In this document: one piece after another, positions 35,761-48,000 of the stretch
Layout of the letters: each line of letters starts with the position of its first letter
How positions within the stretch are numbered: position 1 is the stretch's first letter
Source: Heliocidaris tuberculata
Taxonomy: Eukaryota; Echinodermata; Echinoidea; Camarodonta; Echinometridae
DNA length: 64,000 nucleotides
Reading direction: 5' to 3'
Assembly (NCBI GenBank): GCA_025618425.1
Contig: CM046832.1
Location: forward strand, 52,560,447 to 52,624,446
Program-made: the position numbers and the translations under genes
The notes under the pieces: model-generated
What the model saw: the letters and a program-made list of their open reading frames with translations, nothing else
What the model was told of the DNA's origin: nothing
Database searches by the model: none

Positions 35761-35913
35761 TTTGGCTTTGGACCAATAGCTAGACTAGACGTACGTAGAC
35801 CATTGACGTAGACCATTGATCATCGCATATATGCGCATGCATAGCGATGAGCTAGTTTTTTGTTGTTGACAAAATTGCATTGAGTAGGAACCCCGAGGTT
35901 AAAAAAGTGCTAA
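35761..35913 (+). promoter_or_regulatory. Putative MGLL proximal promoter
   Basis: Just above the start codon: a CCAAT box (35783-35787), a GT-rich box upstream (GGTGGGTGTGTGGGTG), two tandem ACGTAGACCATTG units near 35795-35818 and an inverted repeat TCATCGC...GCGATGA (35820-35850) around an ATGCGCAT core. No TATA box. Position and motif density suggest a promoter; unproven. Confidence 0.4.
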
Positions 35914-36005
35914 ATGGCGGAAAGACCCAGTGAAAGTGCCTTCAAAAATGCAGATGGTTTGAACATATTCTGCAGATACTGGTATCCTGATAATCAAGAT
36001 GTCCG
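35914..36005 (+). CDS. MGLL: MGLL coding exon 1 (start)
   Basis: Residues 1-30 plus two bases: MAERPSESAFKNADGLNIF, with the F.N.DGL.IFCRYW pattern of the family's first beta strands. The ATG sits in AAATGGCGG, a strong initiation and YY1-like context. Donor CCG|GTAAGT. Confidence 0.93.
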
Positions 36006-39000
36006 GTAAGTACATTTTTATCGAGAAAACAGACTGCAAATACCGGTATAAATGTGCATACAATATTGTCAATAATGATACATGTACTTCACTACTTGTA
36101 CTACCTTCGCGTCCGGGTAATTGTAACAGTTATCTTCAGATAAGCTTGTAGATACAAGTGTGTAACACTACACTACCGTATACCGGTATTAGGATGGAAA
36201 GCCCTATGTCTGCGCACGTAAGATTTGACTTGAAATTGAACAATAATTTCTTTTACACTTATCTTATGCCTAATCCTATTTTATTCCTGATAATTCTAAC
36301 AAGTAATTGTGTAAAAAAGTTCATTAAAATTTGTGTAAGAACATTTGAACAATATCATTTTTACAAGACGACAGTGTCAATCTGCCATTTTGACATTGAA
36401 AAAACAATACCAATAGTGGCAATACCATGCCAGGTGCCCATGTCTGCACACTCATTCATTTTCCACACTGTTCAAGATTTTTCGACATGAAAGACAATAT
36501 TTCGAGGCTTATTAATAAAATTACAGAAATAAGACCCTTTTCAATAATTTTTTGTATAATAAGTGGAGCTCAAAATGTGAAAATTTCGTTTTTTTCCCCT
36601 AATAATTATTTACTCGTGCCCATGGCTGGGGGAAGCACTGATAACCTGAAGATTCCTCGTCGGAATAGTTCTTGGCAAGAAAGTAATCTATTTTCATCAG
36701 GAAATAACTATATATTTCCCTCCTTGTTTACACTCATGGGTTGTCAGCTTGGAGACACTGTTAATGCTTCAATATCTCGGGCTGATAATGGCTGGATAAT
36801 GGGGATGCAAATTTGCCTCAATTACAAAGCAAATTTCATTCTACAGTCCGACCTCGTTTATCTGGCCGCATTGGACCGGCACCCATCCGGATAAGTGAAA
36901 TGGCCGGATATGAGAGAAATGTACATATTCTATGCAAATGAATAGGGTAGGGCAGTCTATTGGCTGTAAAATTTATGTTTTCTTGGTGTAGTTGATGATT
37001 GCAAATGATATTTTTATTTGTAAGAGATGAAATGAAATAAAATTAAACAGAAAATTGCCCATGGTGTTCCTGTTTCCAAGGCTTTTGGGTGAATTGCATG
37101 ACGAACTGGTCGGAAGACAGGGCCGGTTAATAGAGATGGCCGGATAAATGAAGTTCGGATAAGTGAGGTCGGACTGTATTTATTATTGAAAGAAATTATA
37201 ATGTAAATAGTTTTCACATTTTTCTCAACCCTTTGATAGGGGGTCTTATTTTTAAGCTTTTCTAGAAGCCACTTCTTTTTCTTCTTTTTTTTTGGGGGGG
37301 GGGGCTTGAGTTCTCCCACATGTTTAGTTTAAATTATTTCTCTTTTGAGGCAAATTCATCGTACTTTGGTGAAAGTACAAAGTGGTTATACATGTATGAT
37401 TTCAAATGATTTATTTTTGGCCAGAAATTATCCTTTGCTGTAGATAGACCCAGATAGAGTCTGCTTAGAACTGCAACTACTATTTGAGAAGAGTCGGGAG
37501 GATGTTTACAGATGATAGCTTATCACAAATTTCTTAGATTAGACTTCTTTATCACATTTGCAAAGCTTTGAATAACAAAAAGGTGACAGCTGGCTGATAA
37601 CCATACTCTTACAAGAATATTTACAGTTGTACCTCACAAAAGTGTGACACCTGTTCAAGAAGGTCACTATATCGGCAAACAATATTTCACCCTGTAAATT
37701 GACTTATGCCTGTGTAACATAAACATCACAGGATAATGAGGATATCTACTTTGTCTGAAAATTCATGCTGTTATTTCCAGTGCAGCTACACACAAAGGTA
37801 CACCAACTTTTGACTATGAATGAATTCTTGTTTCTCCAAGTTATTTACAAACATTTCTAGCAGTTGTGAGCCAGCTCTCCTATTCTTGTATTAAATCTCA
37901 CCTTACCAACTTGAGTATTTGGATACAATAAATGTAATTTATTTTTGTGAGCTTTCTCATTCCTTGTATGTCAGTTTGGAAGAACATCATAATGCTCTTC
38001 AAATGCCCTTATGATAAAAATATGACATGAAATAGCTGAAATGTTCAGGCCGAACATTCATGCCAAATGTGTGTGTCAGTGCTGTAGTCGAGTCCATCCC
38101 ATCCGAGTCTGAGTCCGAGTCGGAGTCCCTGGAGTCGGAGTCCGAGTCGGAGTCCGAGTCCTGGCATCCGAGTCCGAGTCCTGTCCAGGACTCCTGGACA
38201 TCCGAGTCCGAGTCCGAGTCCGAGTCCGAGTCCGAGTCCGAGTCCGAGTCCGAGTCCCGATGGGAACATCTTAAATTGCAATTTTGTTTTACGTCACATT
38301 ATTTATGTTATGATACCGTATGCCTTACTGTGAACTCTCTATAACCATGATAACATAAATAGTTTCTGGTTCATTGAATCTTCCATTTGTCAGAGAATTT
38401 AGTTTATTCTAACTTTTCTTAGTTCGAATGCGGACAACTATTTTTAAATAGTAATGTAAAAAGGCTTGTTCACAAAGGAGTGATTTGTCGCCGTGACATG
38501 TTGCTTGGTGCTTAAGAAGATTAAGTTCAGTAAGATTTCCAGCTATTAACACTCAAAATTCTGACAGGAGGTAAGAAAATTGAATTGAAAATGTTGAGAT
38601 AAATGTCTATGGTTAGATTTTCGGTGATGGTTTGGTGTACTGATGGACTTTAAGAAGTTTTATTGACCAAAGTGAACGTGCACTCCTTTGGAGCCAAGGT
38701 ACATGTCTCGTTGACAAATGGCTCATATGTGAACAAGCCTTATCAGGCCCAGTATTTTGCTTGTATCCACAGTTATAGAGAGTTTACTGTATTGTTTCTG
38801 TGATACCTCAATGAAGAAAAGATACACAAATTAATATTTGTTTATTTCAAAGGCCTGTAATTTTATCTTTTTAAAAAACAAAATTCTATCAACATATCAT
38901 TATAAGTAAACAGAACACAAAAATAATAGATTGAATGCCATTAAAGCCAGATTATAGAAAAAAAAGTTTCCAACTGAAATGGGAAAAAAGAGGGAAAAAC

Positions 39001-42000
39001 AATATTTCACCAAGAACACCAATCATGCAGTAGGTCAGTCTTATCAATAAAATAACGGATTAAAGTAATAAAAAGGTGAATCGTGAAACCCTAATAAAAC
39101 CCTTGTAGATATATCAGCTATAGTTCATTCAACTGGCTTAATGACTTGTAATACAAGTGCAACATTAACATTCATTCTGAAAACTGACTACATGACTAAG
39201 TGACTCAAGTAAAACGAAAGTAATTGTTATACCGTAATTAAAACGTTTGACGCTGCCAAAAATTATAAATTGCTGACTTTGACTTTTTGCCACAGGAACA
39301 TAGGTTGCAAGTAAAAAGATAGAAGATCAAAACTGTATAGTTCATAATACTGGCTTGAAATACAAGTGGAATAGTAATCTGTTTGAGACTGTCCATATTG
39401 CAAGATATCCCAGGCTGGGGTCTATTGGGAAACGTGTGTTATAGATTAATCCATCTCCAAATGGTTACTATCAATTTCATTACTTGTCTGTGTCATACTT
39501 GTAAAACGAGTGTATACGAGCATAAAACAACTAATCTTAACGTCTATTAGGGCACATTCTCGTACGGTTACGGCGATCGATATTAAGTTCATGTTTAAAA
39601 TACCGCTCAATCGAGAAAGGTGCACGAAAATAGCGGGGGGGGGGGGGGGGTTTGCGTGCCTTGGGGACGGTAACTTTTTGAGCTAGAATTAAAAGCGGAA
39701 AACGGAAAAAATCGTTGCCGGTCTCGCCCCAATTTCGCCCGAGTCACGAGTCACCATTGGTCGAGTCCGAGTCCGAGACCGAGTCCGAGTGCGAGACCGA
39801 GTCCCGAGAAATAGCGACTCGAGACCGGTCTCGAGTCCGAGTCCGAGTCCGGACTCGAGTCCTACAGCACTGGTGTGTGTAACCCCATATACCCATTTCT
39901 ATGTGCAGTGCATGTGCTTCCAGCGCGATCGGGTCAATTTCTTATCATTTTTATGATTCCTAAACCTCACAGTGACAGTGTACACCAATTCTTGTGTAGA
40001 CACATGATCAACCTTTCCCAACTGCTTTGAGTACAGTTTCTTTCACAATGTAATCGCATGACCAGAACTCAACTTTAACCCCTTCAAGGATATCAACCAC
40101 ATTTTGTGGTTTGGGTCATTAACTTTTGATTCAGAGCCCTAAAAAATATACCAGATACATGAGCAGAAAGAGCAAAAATTTCTCCACACACTGTGTCCAT
40201 TTTTGTAGCATGACCATATTGTGTTTTTTAATACAAAGAATTTTTTAAAGGAGAATACGCTTTAAAATCCTTAAATTGGCAACGCATTGAGAGGTTCAAA
40301 TCACTGTTTTTCTATCAAAATCAGCAATTTTTTTCAACTTTTCATCAAAGTATCTAACCATGTTTATTGTTTTCAAAGACATTACATTAAAATTATTAGA
40401 ACCATGTAGCATTTAAAAAAATATATTATTGTTGCCGATTTGAAGAACAAAATGTGATCAATTTAGCCCTTAAATAATTCCTGTCATGAAAGGGTTAAAG
40501 GGTACCAATCATCAAAAATAATTTTGCTCTGTATGTTAGACGTTTCATGTCGTTATACTATATTCAACATATTGGCTTTAAATATTAATTCTATAAAAAG
40601 ATATTGCAATTTTAATTACACTCTCTATAAGCGTAAAAGCGACTCGTGAGTAGACTACTCGACGCGCCCTTACGCGCTCGCCAAGATAAAGGCTAGCGTG
40701 GAACCAAACTCGGAGTTCGGTTCCGCGCAAGCCCTTATCTTGGCGAGCGAGGGATGCGTCGAGTAGTCTACTCACGAATCGTTGTTACGCTTATAGAGAG
40801 TGTAATTAAACTTGCAGTATCTCTTTACAGAGGTGATATTTGAAGCCCATATTTTGACTACAGTATAATGGCATGGAACCCCTAACATACGGAGCAAAAT
40901 ATTTTTTAATGGTTGGTACCCTTTAACTTTAATGTATCAAAGAGTTAACTGCATATTTGTCTGTATGGAGCTCCTGGACTAATGTGTGTTGATTTACACG
41001 ATTCTCTTTTTTTATTAGAAAATATGGGTGACTATTTTTATGCCTCCTTTTATTTATGTACTTAAATTTTGATTGATTCCTAACCTGACAAGCAAGATAA
41101 GATATTATTTGTGGCATGGCAAAAACAAAAACAAAATCAACCAACAAGAAAACAGAAAATCAAATCCAATGTGAATTATTGAAAAATCTCTATGTTCATG
41201 CAATATTAAAGTTGAAAAAGAATACATGTTTGTGGAACCCTATTACAGTTCCAGAATTATATGAGCCTGATCAGTTAAGAGTGAGCATTGGGATAAAAAT
41301 TTCATTTTCAGATTTTTATGATGAAATCACTTCCAGGTTTTTCATTAATATCTAAATATACATGCCACTTGATCTACTGCCCACCAGATAGTCATTGTTA
41401 GTCTTGTGAATCCTAAAGGCCACTGCACACCTTACGATCGGTCTGCGATCCGATTTCAGAAGAAAATGTACTATCATTTGACAAATCATTAAAAAAAAAA
41501 AAAAAAAAATTTTTGATTGAGGGTCTGAATAGTCATACAGATAGTAAAATCGATAGTATGGCCTTTGCCGCGTTTTCTAGTTGGTGGAATGGCCAAATCG
41601 GCTCCGAGTCGTACAGACGTCACAAAAATCGTACAACTGCCCTACGATTTGAAACTGATTTGAAACTGATTTTGCCCTTATTCCCTTTAGAGAGCTGACA
41701 GCTCACCAAAACCCTACATTTAATATTCACATTACTTTTCAGAACCTGAATAGGGTAGATTCCATTTGTTGAAATGCCAATATTTAATGCCATAGCGATT
41801 TATTTCACTAATCGTATCGTAGGCCGATCGTAAGGTGTACAGTGGCCTTTAGAAAAGTTGTCAGAAGGCTGACGAGACCAACATGTTGGTCTTGGTCTAG
41901 TGGGTTGTCAGTCTCATGGACCGTCAGTCCTGTGGTCCGTAGCCAATTTTAACATGTTAATCTGATCTGCCCAACTTGTTTTCCTTCTTATTATTACAAT

Positions 42001-45000
42001 CAGAGCCCTAGTCCATATTGTCCATGGAGTAGGTGAACACACCGGCCGTTATGATGCTATCGCTGCCTCTTTCACCAAGCTAGGATGTGTTGCTTATGCC
42101 CATGATCACGGTCAGTATTTCAAAAATCTTAAGATTATTCATTGATTGATTAAAGCTTGAGTGTGTCGATATAGATAGCAAAGAACTTTTCATGTAATGT
42201 ACATAGGCTACATGATGGAATGGCTATTTGGAATTTCAGACCAGTATGGTCATTATTTAAAATCCTGATTAATTGATTGAGTAAGTAACTGATTGATTGA
42301 ATGATCAGTTGGTTTATAAAACTGATAAAGGAAAGAATTAGTATGTTGATTGATTAGTTGATATTTAAAATATGCCCAAATATGTCTACTGAATTCCTTG
42401 AGCTAAATCTTTAAAAAATTATTGGTTATTATTCTTCCTTTGGTAGTAGACATGCATTTTCCTTGTTGTGATACTCTCGGATTTTAAATGAATGAAACAT
42501 CCGGTCCCGGTCCTGGTATACGTATGAATGTATAGTTTTTGTCATGTTATATCTGTAAATTGTAAGTATTGTCTGTGTTGTGAGGGGGGGTGGGAGGGAG
42601 GAAAATATTGTAATGGAAGTACATGTACCAGTAGATAATAGCATGAAGGTGTAGTGAAAGCAGTCCAACATTAATATCCTTGCATTAAAGGTAGAAGATA
42701 GTTTTGGGAAGCTCTCAAAAACTTTTCGTGAGATTTCTTTGATTTTACCTAATAAATAGCAGGGTACTAACATAACTAAGATGCTGTGAAGTTTTTTCCT
42801 CCTCAAGTGAAATATTTATCGAATGAGAGGTGAAAAGTAATAAAAATCCCTGGCCCAAAAAAGAGGGGATGTAAATTCAAACAACGGCCACACACATTAC
42901 GCACAAGGGGATTGCTGTGTGTTATAGAATACGCTACACATATTGCGAAGCGCTGGGTTTATTGTGCGGGGAACCTTCGGGTGGATATGGTCTTCGCGTG
43001 AGGCAGTGAAAAGCCGTTACCAAGCGTTTCTTACAGATATTTACACTAAAATTTGTTCGAAATCTTGAATGGAATGTTAAATAATCTCGTACATGTGTCT
43101 TATGATAAAAGGAGAATAGTATGTGACTATGTTAGATAAGTTTCTTGCCAATATGTTTTTGCTACCGAGACTGTCTGTGACCTTTAAGTTTCACTCTGCA
43201 AACATGTAATTTATCATTCCAATTCATTGTTGCAAAGACTGACGGTAATGCATGCATTTATGAAGACTCACTATAGAATGTATACTAGACTCATCCTTAC
43301 TCTATAAAATCTAATATTTCCTATTTTCTCAGTTCCTCGTTTTGAAAAATCATGTGTAATAGTTGTGATTAACTTGCCCAGTATGCTTGTAGATAAGTTT
43401 GATGCTATGCACTGTACATTATGTTGCTCAGTTTTTTTTTTTCATAATCCCTTTTGATTGCAGTTGGCCATGGACGTAGTGAAGGTGTGAAAGTTGATGT
43501 GAAAAACATCCAGCAGTACATCACAGACTGTCTCCAGCATACGGACATTATGACAGAGAAATACCCCAACATTCCTGTTGTAATCTTTGGTCATTCTATG
43601 GTATGTTTGTATTAGTTGAACGACATATGCTCCGGCGACAATACTGGATTCTAAACTTCAACCCTGAACCGAACACTATACCTGCCCCTAAACCTAACAG
43701 CATGCCTGCCAACCGTCCCTATTTAACAGAGACAATCCCGATTTTTGGTAAATGAAAGAGCCACTTCTATCACTGTGTCCCTATTTTTGCAAAAATCTGT
43801 CTGTAGTAATGTATAGGAAACTCAGAAATGTCCCAATTTTCAGCCTCTGCAGTGTCATTTGGCCCTATTTCTTGGGTTTCAGGGTTGGCAGGTCTGTAAC
43901 AGTAAACCTAACCTAACAACCAAATGCAACCCTATCTCTAACCCTATTTCTTTGACAAAATCAAGCCAGCAGCAATTCTCCCTACCGCAAATAGGAAGTT
44001 CAACAGTAGATGGCGATATTTCCCACACACTGCGTCGACATAGACACTTCCGGTTCCCACACTAACGTAATGGGTCGAGTCTTAAAAAGTCCCATCCAAA
44101 CTTATTGGCCAGAATTCACAAAGGTGGTTTCAATTCAGACCATGGTTTATGCAGATTTCGTGATATAAACACGCTTGATTTAGCGCATACACTTAAAAAG
44201 ATCCAATAATGAACGCGTGCCAATCGCACGTGATTGGCAAAAGAGCTAAATTCACGCTAGTTGCCATAGTTCACACCATGGTTTATGTGAATTCAGACCA
44301 TGGTTTATGTAAATTAATTTGAATAAACCATGGTCTGAACCATGGCAACTAACATGAATTTAGCTCCTTTGCCAACCACTCGCGACCGGCGCGCATTCAT
44401 TATTGGATCTTTTTAAGTGTATGTGCTAAATCAAGTATATTTATACCACGAAATCTGCATAAACCATGGTCTGAATTGAAACCACCTTTGTGAATTCCAG
44501 CCATAGTTTTCAAGTCAAGAAAATGCAAGCAATATTCTGATGCTACCTACATACATCTAATGATATTTTCAGGAGAGTTTTAGAAAACTGAACAATATTT
44601 TCATCAAAAGAGGAATTTGTTTACCTGACTGTACATTTTCTATGGAAGCCGGAAGTAACCTTGACGAATCGTCTTCCCTCGTTTTGTATCTGTGCATGAG
44701 CTGACCTGCGCAGAGTGTGCGGTTATGTCGCCCTCTACTGTTGAACCTCCTATTTGCGGTAGGGAGAATTGTGGCTGGAGCATATGTTGGAGCACCTGCC
44801 CAAGGAAATTTCTAATCTGATATTTTGTAATATATTTGTTAAAAACACCTACAAACAGAAAGATTTCATGGACAGTAAATATTGAGGCAAACTCAAAAGC
44901 ACCTCAATATTTGTTTGTATTGTAAGGATCCAATATCAATATGCTGCTTTTTGCTGCTTTGAGATTATTTTTGATAAATTGAAACCTCCTCTGTTAACAA

Positions 45001-48000
45001 AAGGTTTGTTGAATTTTCTTCTCAATTCATAATCAGAAACTAGTAAAATGCAACAAGTAAATCAGTTGTTAACCTTCAAAAGATATATTTGAATCATTTG
45101 TTCACAAGGTTGTAAAATTCTCCAGCATGGAAATGGTGATGAACATGTACAGTACTAGTATTCAAATAAAAATACATTGTCTTGTATGCTACAACTTCTA
45201 ATAAAGATCTATATCTTTCTCTTTTAAAGTAGTGACCATTTGGGTTTACTGAAATTTAACTTCCAGAATTTACTTGACACAAACTTTTGCTCTGAAAATC
45301 TTTTTATATTGAAGTATATTCTTATTCATAATCATATGTACATTTCTTAATGTATATTATTTAGGGAGGTACCATTGCCATCCTGATGATGAACTCACAT
45401 TCCAGTAGGTTTGCTGGAGCTATATTTGGATCTCCTGCCATAGCACCATCACAGGCCACACCCTTTCTGGTAGGTTCAAATCAAACCTGCTTTAGTAACC
45501 ACCTGTCTATAAAGATTTTTTTTTTTTGGTGGTTATTTCCCTTTAACAGTGTTTCTATGTGAAACCAGTACTCTATGAACCTACACATAAAGACCATATA
45601 TAGATTTTTTAGATCATTTATCTTGTTTCCCTTGAAAGGTCTTTGTATACCTGAATATCGTGGAAAGTATGTACAATGAAGATGAACATGTAGTATTCAC
45701 TATAAGAATGGTCAAGCTCTAATGTTGTAAAAGTTGACATTAGGGGGATAGTTTTTTATGGCATATAAAAGCTACTTCTGTACTCTGGTGTTTGGCACCA
45801 TGGAAGGGACATCTCAAAACTATGAATATTAATGAAATCTTCTAATGGATCCAGCTAAGGTCAGATTTTTAATGGTTAATAGTAGGGCTCAGCAATTATA
45901 GGAGTCCAAAGGCAAATGACACTCTTAATTACAGAATGACCCCCAGACTTTTAACAGTTATTCTATTGAAGCCCTTTGCACACTGCACAATTTTTTAATA
46001 AATTGTGACATAATTATATATGAAAAGTTCAACATGTATGGTAAAATCGTCCTGAATGAGGTTTCTAATGGTTAAATGGAAAGTGAAATTCAAATTGTGA
46101 GGTATTGTAGATCTTCCTGTCAGAGAAAAAGCCAACTCATCATCAGATCAGGGACAGTCTTGTGATATTGGTCTGAAGTCACTGTGATTTGCAGCCAATC
46201 AGGCCTTTCCTGTGACTGGAATGCCAACAAATCCCCCAAATGCTATTCATATGACTATTAAGAAAGTAAATCAGAAACATTTCTAAATTTTGGCTTCAAA
46301 TTATTTTGCAATTTCTTGCAAAATGTAACCGCATTTGAGATCGTCCAGTGTATGGTGGGCTAATGAGATGTAGAAGGACCCCCTTTTTTGACAATTCTTT
46401 TGAATACATCATTGTTGTTGTGGAGCCCTACCTTATTCAAAATATCCTTGTTATTTTGTTTTTCAGATATTCATGGCCAGAGGGGCTGCATACATGTGCC
46501 CTCAGTTGTCGGTCGGGAAGTTAGTTGTGGCAGACATTTGCAGAGATCCTGCTGTGGTAAGATAATTTCTCAGTGACCCGACATTTACTCAACTACGATT
46601 GCTCCAGGCTTTATTTTTGTCAAAGATATAGGTCCGAATTCACGAAAGATGTTTATCTTAACCCATGGTCTAAACCATGGTTTAAACCTCAGCCGTGGAC
46701 TAAGATAAGCGTAAATAAGCGTATATAGGTGCATTACTGTACGCCCATTGGACATGAGGACATGAGGACATGCGCAATTGCGCATACTACACTTTTGGAG
46801 GTTTAAACCATGGGTTAGATAAACCTCTTTCATGAATTCGGGCCATATGGTGGGGATTAAGTTGTGATTGAGTTTTAGTTTATGGTTAGGGTTAGGGTTA
46901 GGTATAGCGTTTGATCCAGGGTTGAAGTTAGGAAGGAGCAATTGTTGCTGGAGCATATGTTTTAGAACCGATTTCTCCTGGAATTGTGCTGCTATCCCCT
47001 GATCTTGCTGTAGTTTTTCCTCTCGATCCTCGAGACGCATTATCTCCTATCTCTTGTCTCCTATATATACAGTACCTCATAGAACCGAGTACATCCTTCT
47101 AAAATATGTACATTTTTCAGTGCAACTTTGTAATAGAAAGAGCTGCACTGAAGGTGAAAGATATTGGAGATCCAGGCCGAGTGTGAACACAGAACAAACT
47201 ATCCATTCCTGTCCCATATATGATTATAATTATCATCACTCATCCATCCCATGTTCACATGCAGGTGGAAGACTACGTTTCATGGTATGGCACAAACAAA
47301 AAGCAAACTTTCCATTCTTACTCCAAATATTATGAATATAATTATTATCACCTATCCATCCCATGTGCACATACAGGTGGAGGACTACGTTAAGGATCCC
47401 TTGGTATGGCACGGCGGTATCAAGGCACGCTGGGCGGTCAACATGTACGATGCATGCATGAAGATCCAGGCTGAGTGTGAACACAAAGCCAACTATCCAT
47501 TTCTACTCCAACACGGCACCAAGGATGCCATATGTGATATCAAAGGATCGGATCTGTTCTTTGAGAGGGCCAAAAGTCAGAAGAAGGTGTACAAGGTCAG
47601 TAAAGTGATAACCAAAATGACTTTTCACCCCCTTCTCAGAAACATGCAGTCTATTTCATTGAAACGTGGTTGCTTGAAATTGCAACATTCAAACAAGGGT
47701 TAAGTTGTCAATAACATGTACATATCATTGATCTGAAAATAATATATGAAATGTGTATTTGAACAATAAGAATTGTAATAAAGTTAGTCTTGAGCTCTGC
47801 TAGTGAAAGGGAACTGGAAAGGAACTTATTATATACGTATTCTAATATTGTTACACTTGTATCGAGAGATACATGTACATGTGCCAGATATCGCGATCTA
47901 CCCTCATTGATTTCTGATGATTTATGGTGTAAATATCCGAAAGGAACTTCAGTTCAAGGCTATTAATCGAATTCTGCCTGTGCCAAAGCACACTATACTG

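Noticed and set aside
36427..36894. 155-codon frame in MGLL intron 1
   Set aside because: No recognisable domain, no splice logic, and its end lies in a pogo-like element.
38045..38344. Open frames rich in Ser-Glu or Leu-Gly repeats on both strands
   Set aside because: They are translations of the GAGTCC array at the hAT-like element's end; no start context, introns or conservation.
41116..41355. 79-codon Lys-rich frame in MGLL intron 1
   Set aside because: Chance frame in AT-rich sequence; no family resemblance or supporting splice sites.
43859..44065. Plus-strand frame in MGLL intron 3
   Set aside because: Lies in the nested foldback element and lacks coding features.
46882..46902. TTAGGG-like run as an interstitial telomere
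   Set aside because: Only about three units and embedded in a foldback repeat family that also carries CCTAAC words at 43690-43930, so it belongs to the transposon.
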